A DNA stretch of 64,000 bases from Pseudomonas profundi (GTDB taxonomy: Bacteria; Pseudomonadota; Gammaproteobacteria; Pseudomonadales; Pseudomonadaceae), in contig NZ_VTPZ01000002.1 in NCBI RefSeq assembly GCF_008638305.1, positions 248,001-312,000 of the forward strand, read 5' to 3'. Each line of letters starts with the position of its first letter. The first letter of the stretch is position 1. Position numbers and translations under genes: made by a program. Under the pieces are notes generated by a model that ran no database searches, was not told where the DNA came from, and saw only the letters and a list, made by a program, of their open reading frames with translations. This document shows, piece by piece, positions 56,429 through 64,000 of this stretch.

Positions 56429-57934
56429 ATGACGTCAGAAATGCCATTCGGGATATGTACAGCAGCCCAGACCCGCGAACTTGATGCGCGCATTATCGCG
56501 GCGGGAACACCTGGGCTTGAGCTCATGCACCGAGCAGCGGAGGCCGTCTGGCGGGCGTTGAGTGCACGGTGGGCTGGCGCTGGTCAGCTCAGCGTGCTGA
56601 CCGGCAGCGGCAACAACGCGGGCGATGGTTATCTCGTTGCCCGGTTAGCGCACATTGCTGGGTGGGAGGTCCAAGTGTATGCGGTGAAGCCGCCGGAACG
56701 CTTACAGGATGATGCCGCTCGGGCCTGGCAGATTGCGCTTGAGGCCGGCGTTGAAGTGACTGCCTGGCATCCTCAGGCTCGCCTGGAAGGCGTGATTGTC
56801 GACGCCATGCTAGGCACCGGCTTGAATGGTGAAGTGAGCGAGCCGTACTCAAGTGCCATCGACGCGGTCAACGCGCTCAGATCACCCGTAGTCGCGGTGG
56901 ATGTGCCGAGCGGTCTGGATCCTGATCGGGGGGCTGTGCTCGGCCACGCCGTCCGGGCGGATCTGACGGTGACCTTCAGTGCTCCCAAGCTAGGCCTGTT
57001 CACCGCCCAGGGGCCAGATCAGGCCGGCGACCTCGAGTTCGCCCAGCTTGAAAGGATTCCGGGCAAGCCGGTACAGCCCGTTGCAGAACGGCTTGTTCCG
57101 GAGCGACTTGCCTGCAAGCTCCCGCGGCGGGCAAGAGCTGCCCACAAAGGCATGTTCGGCCATGTACTGGTCATCGGCGGCGACCTGGGTATGGGTGGCG
57201 CGGTCATGCTGACGGCTGAGACTGCGCTACGTAGCGGCGCCGGGCGCGTCAGTGTCGCCACACGCTCAGCGCATGTTGCGCCGTTGCTTGCGCGGTGTCC
57301 CGAGGTGATGGTGCATGCTGTCGACAACCCCGAAGCGCTTTCCCTGTTGTTGAAACAGGCTACAACGCTGGTTATTGGGCCAGGTCTCGGACGCGCTGAA
57401 TGGGGCCGACGGATGCTTGAACAGGCGCTGGCGAGCGACCTGCCCAAAGTGCTGGACGCTGATGCGCTGAATGAAATCGCCGTGCAGCACCCTGATGGAC
57501 TGATAATAGGGGAGCAATCGGTGATTACTCCGCATCCCGCAGAAGCCGGACGACTGCTTGGCTGTTCGACGGCCGCCGTGCAGGCAGACCGTCTGCTGGC
57601 AGTCACAACCCTGGCGGATCGGTTTGGTTGCGCCGCAATACTCAAAGGGGTTGGTAGTCTGGTTGCCGGTCCGGCATGCTTCCCGGCCCCGGTGGGTCTG
57701 TGTACCGATGGCAACCCGGGGATGGGCGTGGCGGGAATGGGCGATGTGCTTTCGGGGCTGGTCGGCGCGCTGTTGGCACAGCACGTCGAGGCTGGCGCCG
57801 CGGCGCGTTACGCCACGCTGGTACATGCGCGAGCGGGTGATTGTGCTGCAGTTTCTGGTGAATACGGTATTCTGGCGTCTGATTTGATAATGCCTATCCG
57901 AACCATCCTCAATACTAGGGGCTCCCATGAGTGA
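56429..57934 (+). CDS. nnr: bifunctional NAD(P)H-hydrate epimerase / ADP-dependent dehydratase
   Basis: Repairs hydrated NADH/NADPH. The 501-aa protein joins a YjeF_N epimerase domain (1-215; GSGNNAGDGYLVARL, VDVPSGLDPD) to a YjeF_C dehydratase domain (225-500; VIGGDLGMGGAV, VITPHPAEAGRLL, DGNPGMGVAGMGDVLSG). Overlaps tsaE by 8 bp, as in the conserved nnr-tsaE-amiB-mutL-miaA-hfq-hflX cluster. Confidence 0.95.
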   Translation: MTSEMPFGICTAAQTRELDARIIAAGTPGLELMHRAAEAVWRALSARWAGAGQLSVLTGSGNNAGDGYLVARLAHIAGWEVQVYAVKPPERLQDDAARAWQIALEAGVEVTAWHPQARLEGVIVDAMLGTGLNGEVSEPYSSAIDAVNALRSPVVAVDVPSGLDPDRGAVLGHAVRADLTVTFSAPKLGLFTAQGPDQAGDLEFAQLERIPGKPVQPVAERLVPERLACKLPRRARAAHKGMFGHVLVIGGDLGMGGAVMLTAETALRSGAGRVSVATRSAHVAPLLARCPEVMVHAVDNPEALSLLLKQATTLVIGPGLGRAEWGRRMLEQALASDLPKVLDADALNEIAVQHPDGLIIGEQSVITPHPAEAGRLLGCSTAAVQADRLLAVTTLADRFGCAAILKGVGSLVAGPACFPAPVGLCTDGNPGMGVAGMGDVLSGLVGALLAQHVEAGAAARYATLVHARAGDCAAVSGEYGILASDLIMPIRTILNTRGSHE

Positions 57935-58394
57935 CAGTTTGTTTGCGGCAGACGAGCAGGCAATGGAGTCGCTCGGTGCAGCTATCGGTCAGGCCATGGG
58001 GTTTCGTGGCGTGATCTACCTGGACGGTGATCTGGGTGCAGGCAAGACGACGCTTAGCAGGGGATTGATACGTGCGTTGGGCCATCGCGGGGCGGTAAAA
58101 AGCCCGACGTTTACGCTGGTTGAGCCTTACGAACTGGAGGCCGGTACGATCTATCATTTTGATCTGTACCGCTTGCTGGATCCCGAAGAGCTTGAGTTTC
58201 TCGGCATTCGTGACTACTTCGCCCCGGAGAGTCTCTGCTTGATCGAATGGCCGGAAAAAGGCGCCGGTATTTTGCCAAGTTCGGACCTGACGATTACCAT
58301 TGCCGCAGAAGGCGAGGGGCGCCGGCTGCATCTGGCTGGTCATAGTGCGCAAGGCCAGGCTGCATGCCGGCAACTGCGCGACAAACAGGAGTAA
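57927..58394 (+). CDS. tsaE: tRNA threonylcarbamoyladenosine synthesis ATPase TsaE
   Basis: P-loop ATPase that works with TsaB-TsaD to make t6A37 in ANN-decoding tRNA. It is 155 aa. DGDLGAGKTTLSRGLIR is the Walker A region and SPTFTLVEPYE the switch. CLIEWPEKG is the conserved C-terminal block. The gene lies in the conserved cluster with mutL and miaA. Confidence 0.93.
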   Translation: MSDSLFAADEQAMESLGAAIGQAMGFRGVIYLDGDLGAGKTTLSRGLIRALGHRGAVKSPTFTLVEPYELEAGTIYHFDLYRLLDPEELEFLGIRDYFAPESLCLIEWPEKGAGILPSSDLTITIAAEGEGRRLHLAGHSAQGQAACRQLRDKQE

Positions 58395-58403
58395 CGCAAT
58401 ACC

Positions 58404-59834
58404 GTGATCGGAACCACACTAGGACAAGGCAAGGCACTGGCCGTCTGGGCACTGGTAACCTTGTGTGCGCTGGTCGCAGGTACGGTGAGCGCAGCGGAGA
58501 TCGAGAACGTGCGGGTCTGGCGTGCGCCGGACAATACCCGCGTGGTATTCGACCTGAGCGGTCCGGCTGACCACAAACTGTTTACCCTGAGCAGCCCGGA
58601 ACGCATTGTCGTTGACCTTTCCAATGCCAATTTCAGCGCCGCGACGGATGCGCTCCCGCTTGCGGATACCCCGCTCAGCGGCTTGCGGTCAGCTCAGCGT
58701 AACGGCAGCGATCTGCGAGTCGTTATTGATCTGAAACAAAGGGTTACCGCGAAAAGTTTCGCATTGCCGCCCAATCAGCAGTACGGACATCGACTGGTGC
58801 TGGATCTCTTTGATGATGGTCAGCCGCCAAACCCGCTGCAGTCGCAAACGTCACCCGAGCCCTCGGCGTCACCCTTACCGCAAAAGCCGACCCGGTCCGC
58901 CAGTGTTATCGGTAACCGTGACATTATCGTCGCGGTAGACGCCGGTCACGGAGGGGAAGACCCGGGGGCCGTGGGTCATAAAGGCGCCCGGGAGAAAGAT
59001 GTGGTGCTGGCTATCGCGAGTGATTTGAAAGCGCTGATCGATGCCGAACCCGGCTTCCGGGCCGAGCTGGTGCGTACCGGTGATTATTTTATTCCCTTGC
59101 GCAAGCGCACCGAAATTGCGCGTAAGCACAATGCCGACCTGTTCGTATCGATTCACGCTGATGCGTTCACCCGCACCAGCGCATTCGGCGCCTCGGTATT
59201 CGCCCTGTCGGACAATGGCGCGACATCTGAAACGGCGAGGTTGCTGGCCGACAAGGAAAACCGTTCCGACCTGATTGGCGGGGTAGGGGGCGTCAGTCTG
59301 GGCAACAAGGATCAGGTGCTGGCCAGTGTGCTGCTCGACCTGTCGATGACGGCGTCCCTGTCGGCCAGTCTTGATGTCGGCAATCAGGTTCTGGGCTCTA
59401 TCGGCAAGATCACACCGCTGCACAAGCGTCGCGTCGAACAGGCGGGCTTCATGGTGCTCAAGTCACCGGATATCCCGTCCATCCTGATCGAAACCGGCTT
59501 TATCTCCAACCCGGGCGAAGCGCAAAAGCTGGTTACCCGCAAACATCAGCGATCACTGGCGCGTGCCATTCAGGGCGGTATTCATGACTATTTTCTGCGT
59601 AACCCGCCACCGGGGACCCGCGTCGCTTCGCTCAAGGCGAATGGCAAGATCGCCCAGGGTCCGCGGGAACATACCGTTACCCGTGGCGATACCCTGACGA
59701 TGATCGCTGCGCGCTACAACATCAGCCTGGCGAGCCTGAAACAGGCGAACCGCCTGGGTGGCAGCGACGAAATCCGGGTTGGTCAGGTACTCAAGGTCCC
59801 TGCTGGTAGCGTGCTGGTCAAGAATGAGTCCTGA
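58404..59834 (+). CDS. amiB: N-acetylmuramoyl-L-alanine amidase (AmiB type)
   Basis: Periplasmic zinc amidase for daughter-cell separation, 476 aa. The GTG start gives a signal peptide ([20 protein letters not shown], cleaved before AEIEN). Then an AMIN domain (about 35-130), the Amidase_3 domain (about 175-395; [14 protein letters not shown] with the metal His, [18 protein letters not shown]) and a C-terminal LysM domain ([17 protein letters not shown]). Nine bases separate it from tsaE. Confidence 0.93.
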   Translation: MIGTTLGQGKALAVWALVTLCALVAGTVSAAEIENVRVWRAPDNTRVVFDLSGPADHKLFTLSSPERIVVDLSNANFSAATDALPLADTPLSGLRSAQRNGSDLRVVIDLKQRVTAKSFALPPNQQYGHRLVLDLFDDGQPPNPLQSQTSPEPSASPLPQKPTRSASVIGNRDIIVAVDAGHGGEDPGAVGHKGAREKDVVLAIASDLKALIDAEPGFRAELVRTGDYFIPLRKRTEIARKHNADLFVSIHADAFTRTSAFGASVFALSDNGATSETARLLADKENRSDLIGGVGGVSLGNKDQVLASVLLDLSMTASLSASLDVGNQVLGSIGKITPLHKRRVEQAGFMVLKSPDIPSILIETGFISNPGEAQKLVTRKHQRSLARAIQGGIHDYFLRNPPPGTRVASLKANGKIAQGPREHTVTRGDTLTMIAARYNISLASLKQANRLGGSDEIRVGQVLKVPAGSVLVKNES

Positions 59835-59835
59835 G

Positions 59836-61680
59836 ATGTCCCGCATAGAGTTGCTGAGCCCTCGGTTGGCCAACCAGATTGCCGCAGGCGAGGTCGTTGA
59901 GCGTCCCGCTTCGGTCATCAAGGAACTGCTCGAGAATAGTCTTGATGCCGGGGCGTTGCGCATCGACATCGATGTCGAGCAAGGCGGTGTCAAGCTGCTG
60001 CGCGTGCGTGACGATGGGGTTGGGATCGTTGAGAATGATCTTCCACTGGCGTTATCACGACACGCGACCAGCAAAATCCGCGATCTGGATGATCTCGAGC
60101 GGGTCGCCACGCTAGGGTTCCGCGGCGAAGCGCTGGCGTCGGTCAGTTCGGTATCGCGCCTGAGTCTGACTTCCTGCGCGGAAGGGGCTGATCAGGCCTG
60201 GCAGGTCGAGACTGAAGGGCGGGATATGGCGCCGCGTCTGCAGCCTGCAGCGCACCCGCGAGGCACCACAGTTGAAGTGCGCGATCTGTTCTTCAACACG
60301 CCGGCCCGAAGAAAATTTTTGCGTACCGAGAAGACCGAATTCTCCCATCTTGAGGAAGTCGTCAAGCGGCTGGCGCTGTCGCGTTTTGATGTGGCTTTCA
60401 ATCTGCGGCACAACGGACGTAGCGTGCTTGGGCTGCGACCGGCGCGCACCGAGCAGGAAGCCCGGCGGCGCGTTGCCAGCGTATGCGGTCCTGCGTTTGT
60501 CGAGCAATCGCTGAATATCGATAGTGAGCGCGACGGGCTGCGTTTGTGGGGCTGGGTCGGCATGCCAACCTTCTCGCGCAGTCAGGCTGATTTGCAGTAC
60601 TTTTTTGTGAACGGTCGGATGATCAAGGACAGGCTGGTCGCCCACGCGGTTCGCCAGGCGTACCGTGATGTGCTGTTCAATGGTCGTCATCCGACCTTCG
60701 TATTGTTCCTGGAGGTCGATCCGGCCGTGGTCGATGTCAATGTACATCCGACCAAGCATGAGGTGCGCTTCCGCGACGGTCGCATGGTGCATGATTTTCT
60801 GTTCAGCACGTTATATCGGGCGCTGGCAGACCAGCGTCCCGGCGAACAGGCCCAAGGATTACCGGATCAAACGACGGAAGCCATGCCCGTTGCCTCTGGG
60901 CTATCTGCTGGCGTGTTCTCCGGGCAGACGCATATGCCGTTGGCCGAGCCCGCTGCTGCCTGGACGGCCGGCCCCGCCCAGCCGTTTTCCGAACGCCCGG
61001 CGGTAACGGCATTGGCTGGCGCGACCGAAGCGTACGGCAGTCTGTACGGCGCTGCGCCCGAGTCTCCAAGGCCAGCGATGCCTGATGGTCAGGATATCCC
61101 GCCGCTGGGCTACGCCGTTGCGCAGCTGCATGGCGTCTACATTCTTGCAGAAAATGCCCAGGGGCTCGTCGTGGTCGATATGCATGCAGCTCATGAACGC
61201 ATCACCTATGAACGGCTCAAGCTGGCCATGGACCAGGAGGGATTGCGCAGTCAGCCGCTGCTGGTCCCTGAGTCGATCGCGGTCAGTCAGCGTGAAGCGG
61301 ACTGTGCCGAAGAACATGCTGCCTGGTTTAACCGGCTCGGATTTTCGTTACAGCGCATGGGGCCGGAAAGCCTGGCGATCCGTGAGATCCCCTCGCTGCT
61401 GCGACAGGCGGATGCGCCTCAGCTGGTTCGGGATGTGTTGGCTGATCTGATGGAATACGGCACCAGCGATCGCGTTCAAGCGCACCTGAATGAACTGCTC
61501 GGGACGATGGCCTGTCACGGAGCCATTCGCGCCAACCGACGCCTGACCCTGACCGAGATGAACGGCTTGCTGCGCGATATGGAGCAGACTGAGCGAAGTG
61601 GCCAGTGCAATCACGGCCGTCCTACCTGGACGCAGATGAGTATGCCGGAGCTGGACAAGCTGTTCCTGCGTGGCCGCTGA
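59836..61680 (+). CDS. mutL: DNA mismatch repair protein MutL (endonuclease type)
   Basis: ATPase that links MutS to strand removal, 614 aa. The GHKL N-terminus has [20 protein letters not shown] and [17 protein letters not shown]. The C-terminal domain carries [12 protein letters not shown], matching DQHA(X)2E(X)4E except for Met in place of Gln, so the nicking site known in P. aeruginosa MutL is probably kept; E. coli MutL lacks it. ATG at 59836 is one base after the amiB stop; a longer frame upstream overlaps amiB and is disregarded. Confidence 0.95.
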   Translation: MSRIELLSPRLANQIAAGEVVERPASVIKELLENSLDAGALRIDIDVEQGGVKLLRVRDDGVGIVENDLPLALSRHATSKIRDLDDLERVATLGFRGEALASVSSVSRLSLTSCAEGADQAWQVETEGRDMAPRLQPAAHPRGTTVEVRDLFFNTPARRKFLRTEKTEFSHLEEVVKRLALSRFDVAFNLRHNGRSVLGLRPARTEQEARRRVASVCGPAFVEQSLNIDSERDGLRLWGWVGMPTFSRSQADLQYFFVNGRMIKDRLVAHAVRQAYRDVLFNGRHPTFVLFLEVDPAVVDVNVHPTKHEVRFRDGRMVHDFLFSTLYRALADQRPGEQAQGLPDQTTEAMPVASGLSAGVFSGQTHMPLAEPAAAWTAGPAQPFSERPAVTALAGATEAYGSLYGAAPESPRPAMPDGQDIPPLGYAVAQLHGVYILAENAQGLVVVDMHAAHERITYERLKLAMDQEGLRSQPLLVPESIAVSQREADCAEEHAAWFNRLGFSLQRMGPESLAIREIPSLLRQADAPQLVRDVLADLMEYGTSDRVQAHLNELLGTMACHGAIRANRRLTLTEMNGLLRDMEQTERSGQCNHGRPTWTQMSMPELDKLFLRGR

Positions 61681-62672
61681 TGGATAGTCTCGACGGGGCA
61701 CCTGACGCGGCGTTGCCGCCGGTGATCTGTCTGATGGGCCCCACTGCCTCAGGCAAGACCGAGCTCGCTTTACATCTGGCGGATCACTTGCCGTGCGAAC
61801 TGATCAGTGTCGATTCTGCGCTGGTGTATCGCGGCATGGATATTGGCACGGCCAAGCCGGACGCCGCGACCCTGGCGGCGTATCCGCATCACCTGGTGGA
61901 TATTCTGGATCCGGCTGAAGCCTATTCGGCGGCAAGGTTTCGTGATGATGCAATCGAGTTGCTGGCTGCGATCACGAGGCGTGGCCGCATTCCGTTGCTG
62001 GTGGGCGGCACCATGCTGTATTTCAAAGCCCTGTCTGGCGGGCTGGCCCAGATGCCATCTGCTGATCCGATTGTTCGGCAACGTATCACCAGTCTGGCTC
62101 TACAGCAGGGGTGGCCAGCGGTGCATGCCGAGCTGGCCAAGGTCGATCCAGCAGTCGCTGCACGAATCCATCCGAACGATCCCCAGCGCATCCAGCGCGC
62201 GTATGAGGTGTATCTGATCTCGGGGGTGCCGCTTAGCACCTGGCACGCCCGCCAGGCGCAAGAAAAAGCCGAAGCGGGCGCGCCCGCGGGGCAGAAATTA
62301 CCCTATACTATGCACCACATGGCGATCGCACCCGCAGAACGTCATGTTGTCCATGATCGTATTGCACGGCGTTTTGCTCTGATGCTTGAGCAGGGTTTCG
62401 TACAGGAAGTCGAAACACTTTACGCGAGGGGAGATCTTGATACGACGATGCCGTCCGTGCGAGCCGTAGGTTACCGGCAAGTCTGGGACTTTCTGGAAGG
62501 CAAACTGTCCTATCAGGAAATGGTCGAACGTGGGGTTATTGCTACGCGTCAGTTGGCCAAGCGTCAGTTCACCTGGTTGCGCGGATGGGAGGCCGAAATC
62601 GAGTGGCTCGACAGTCTGGATCCAAAAAGATTCGGGATGGCCTTGAAACGTCTGGAGCGGATCACAATATAG
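61680..62672 (+). CDS. miaA: tRNA dimethylallyltransferase
   Basis: Transfers dimethylallyl to A37 of tRNA reading UNN codons. It is 330 aa. The P-loop [29 protein letters not shown] and [12 protein letters not shown] are diagnostic. Its ATG overlaps the mutL stop by one base, so the two are coupled. hfq follows after a 309-bp repeat-containing gap. Confidence 0.95.
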   Translation: MDSLDGAPDAALPPVICLMGPTASGKTELALHLADHLPCELISVDSALVYRGMDIGTAKPDAATLAAYPHHLVDILDPAEAYSAARFRDDAIELLAAITRRGRIPLLVGGTMLYFKALSGGLAQMPSADPIVRQRITSLALQQGWPAVHAELAKVDPAVAARIHPNDPQRIQRAYEVYLISGVPLSTWHARQAQEKAEAGAPAGQKLPYTMHHMAIAPAERHVVHDRIARRFALMLEQGFVQEVETLYARGDLDTTMPSVRAVGYRQVWDFLEGKLSYQEMVERGVIATRQLAKRQFTWLRGWEAEIEWLDSLDPKRFGMALKRLERITI

Positions 62673-62709
62673 TTCACAGATGTTCTGCTAACCTTGTTTT
62701 GCAGTCATA

Positions 62710-62848
62710 GGAGCCTCTGGAAACGTAGCGAGCGAAGGTCAGGCAAGACGAAATTCGACGAAAACGCGCAGTTTACGCAGTGTAAATGAGCATTTTGAGG
62801 AAGATTTCCACGCAGCTTGGCCGAGCGCAGCAGTTATTCAGAAGTTCC
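62710..62848. repeat. dispersed-repeat-like element between miaA and hfq
   Basis: A 139-bp block bounded by imperfect inverted ends GGAGCCTCTGGAA (62710-62722) and ATTCAGAAGTTCC (62836-62848). The interior words ACGCGCAGTTTACGC and GTAAATGAGCATTTTGAGG resemble an intergenic repeat I recall from many Pseudomonas genomes. It encodes nothing recognisable. The remainder of the gap (62849-62981) is the hfq leader. Confidence 0.55.
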
Positions 62849-62900
62849 GTAAGGATACTGCCTGCTCGTCTTAGGGATAATGGACAGGCCGGCAAAAAAC

Positions 62901-62944
62901 GCATTTAAATGCTTAAGAAACCTCTGAAACAGATTATCCAGAGG
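62901..62944. promoter_or_regulatory. palindrome and hairpin in the hfq leader
   Basis: GCATTTAAATGC (62901-62912) is a perfect palindrome, and CCTCTG (62921-62926)/CAGAGG (62939-62944) forms a hairpin 37 bp before the hfq start. They may mark the promoter and 5' UTR, but no consensus was matched. Confidence 0.35.
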
Positions 62945-62981
62945 CTTCATAAAAAAACGGTTCCCATTAAGGAGTGAGGCA

Positions 62982-63236
62982 ATGTCAAAAGGGCATTCAC
63001 TACAAGACCCTTACCTGAACGTTCTGCGCAAGGAACGTGTTCCGGTATCAATTTATCTTGTAAACGGCATCAAGCTGCAGGGACAGATCGAGTCTTTCGA
63101 TCAGTTCGTTATTCTCTTGAAAAACACTGTCAGCCAGATGGTCTACAAGCATGCGATTTCGACCGTGGTGCCGGGACGGCCGGTGCGGCTCCCGGTCCAG
63201 GCTACAGGCGATGAGGCTGAAGCTGGCAATCCTTGA
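62982..63236 (+). CDS. hfq: RNA chaperone Hfq
   Basis: Hexameric Sm-like protein pairing small RNAs with mRNAs, 84 aa. Sm1 ([20 protein letters not shown]) and the Sm2 core ([12 protein letters not shown], with the YKHA uridine-binding residues) are intact; the short C-terminal tail is typical of pseudomonads. AAGGAG precedes the ATG. hflX follows by 17 bp. Confidence 0.97.
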   Translation: MSKGHSLQDPYLNVLRKERVPVSIYLVNGIKLQGQIESFDQFVILLKNTVSQMVYKHAISTVVPGRPVRLPVQATGDEAEAGNP

Positions 63237-63253
63237 TAATCGCGGAGGCCTGA

Positions 63254-64000
63254 TTGTTTTTTGAACGCCATGAAGGGGGTGAGCGAGCTGTGCTCGTTCA
63301 TCTCGAAGGCATGGATGAGTCCAGCCGGGAAGATCCGCAGGAATTTCTTGAGCTGGTCGCGTCTGCTGGAGCGGATATTGTCGCTTTCCTCACGGTAAAC
63401 CGGTTTCAGCCGAGCCCAAGATTTCTGGTTGGCGCCGGCAAGGTAGATGAGCTGCGCGAGCTGGTCGCCAGCCATGAAGGCGACCTGGTCATCTTCAATC
63501 ACACACTTTCCCCCAGTCAGGAACGTAACCTTGAGGGCGAGCTGAAGTGTCGCGTGATCGATCGTACGGGGCTGATTCTGGATATCTTTGCTCAGCGCGC
63601 GCGGACCCATGAAGGCAAGTTGCAGGTAGAGCTGGCTCAGCTTGATCACCTGAGCACGCGCCTGGTGCGGGGCTGGACTCACCTTGAGCGCCAGAAGGGC
63701 GGTATCGGTCTGCGTGGTCCGGGTGAAACGCAGCTTGAAACCGACAGACGCTTGTTGCGTGTACGCATCAAGCAGATATCCCAGCGCCTTGAAAAGGTTC
63801 GCAGCCAGCGAGAGCAGGCGCGCCGTTCCCGTCAGCGTGCGGAAATTCCGGTTGTGTCGCTGGTCGGTTATACCAATGCCGGTAAATCTACCCTGTTCAA
63901 TGTTCTCACCGAATCCAGTGTTTTCGCTGCAAACCAGCTGTTTGCGACGCTTGATCCGACTTTGCGCCGAATCGAGCTTGCCGAGATTGGTCCGGCGATT
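63254..64000 (+). CDS. hflX: ribosome-rescue GTPase HflX (partial, cut by window end)
   Basis: GTPase that splits stalled 70S ribosomes. 249 codons are visible of about 430. TTG at 63254 with GGAGG 5 bases upstream gives LFFERHEGGERAVLVHLEG; no ATG lies nearer. The N-terminal HflX domain has RFLVGAGKVDELREL and GGIGLRGPGETQLETDRRLL, and the G1 motif VGYTNAGKSTLFN is present. Downstream neighbours are expected to be hflK and hflC. Confidence 0.95.
   Translation, partial: MFFERHEGGERAVLVHLEGMDESSREDPQEFLELVASAGADIVAFLTVNRFQPSPRFLVGAGKVDELRELVASHEGDLVIFNHTLSPSQERNLEGELKCRVIDRTGLILDIFAQRARTHEGKLQVELAQLDHLSTRLVRGWTHLERQKGGIGLRGPGETQLETDRRLLRVRIKQISQRLEKVRSQREQARRSRQRAEIPVVSLVGYTNAGKSTLFNVLTESSVFAANQLFATLDPTLRRIELAEIGPAI

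Overview
This is a chromosomal window from a gammaproteobacterium of the Pseudomonadaceae. Gene content and order follow the Pseudomonas aeruginosa stretch aceE-glnE-ilvE-waaFCGP ... msbA-hldE ... waaA-tolC-thiC-nudF-cpdA-parE-parC-serB-fimX-psd-rhdA-motAB-rsgA-orn-queG-nnr-tsaE-amiB-mutL-miaA-hfq-hflX. That order is recalled, not searched. Base composition is moderately GC-rich except for an AT-richer stretch at about 13.2-19.6 kb. The EF-P modification genes (epmA/epmB with a Lys34-type EF-P) differ from the rhamnose-modified EF-P known in P. aeruginosa. This suggests a Pseudomonas-like lineage some distance from P. aeruginosa, perhaps the pertucinogena/Halopseudomonas group (inference only).

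Layout. 1-5.0 kb: aceE (minus strand, cut by the window edge) diverges from glnE, with two perfect 15-bp palindromes between them. 5.1-13.1 kb: ilvE, then a tightly overlapping lipopolysaccharide inner-core operon with two heptosyltransferases, a glucosyltransferase and four kinase-fold proteins (one a double kinase). 13.2-19.6 kb: an AT-richer accessory section with two tandemly duplicated family-4-like glycosyltransferases, a DUF6625-like protein, a family-2 glycosyltransferase, an O-antigen-ligase-like membrane protein and an unknown protein with a ParB-like motif. A gene-poor gap with a 9-G tract follows. 19.9-28.2 kb: a minus-strand kinase-like gene, msbA and hldE, a three-gene minus operon (unknown protein, aldo/keto reductase, FAD oxidoreductase) and waaA. 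So nearly all of 6-28 kb serves LPS core and lipid A assembly, phosphorylation and export.

28.3-34.1 kb: tolC-type exporter, thiC behind a TPP riboswitch, nudF, a DUF1249 gene and cpdA. 34.1-42.4 kb: a 270-bp MITE-like element, the topoisomerase IV genes parE and parC with an aspartic protease gene between them, a YtjB/AhpA-like membrane protein, a 50-bp perfect palindrome and serB. 42.5-46.4 kb: a FimX-like degenerate GGDEF/EAL protein and a PilZ-type protein. 46.6-49.4 kb: epmB, efp and epmA, a complete EF-P lysylation locus. 49.4-56.4 kb: a structured 101-bp inverted repeat, psd and rhdA, motAB with a possible sigma-28 promoter, rsgA, orn and queG. 56.4-64 kb: the conserved nnr-tsaE-amiB-mutL-miaA-hfq-hflX cluster, with a dispersed-repeat-like element inserted before hfq and hflX cut by the window end.

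No tRNA, rRNA, CRISPR array, phage or transposase gene was recognised. The main material for follow-up is the LPS kinase and glycosyltransferase section, the GNHRL-motif protein, the G-tract and the related inverted-repeat elements at 32.1, 34.1 and 41.1 kb.
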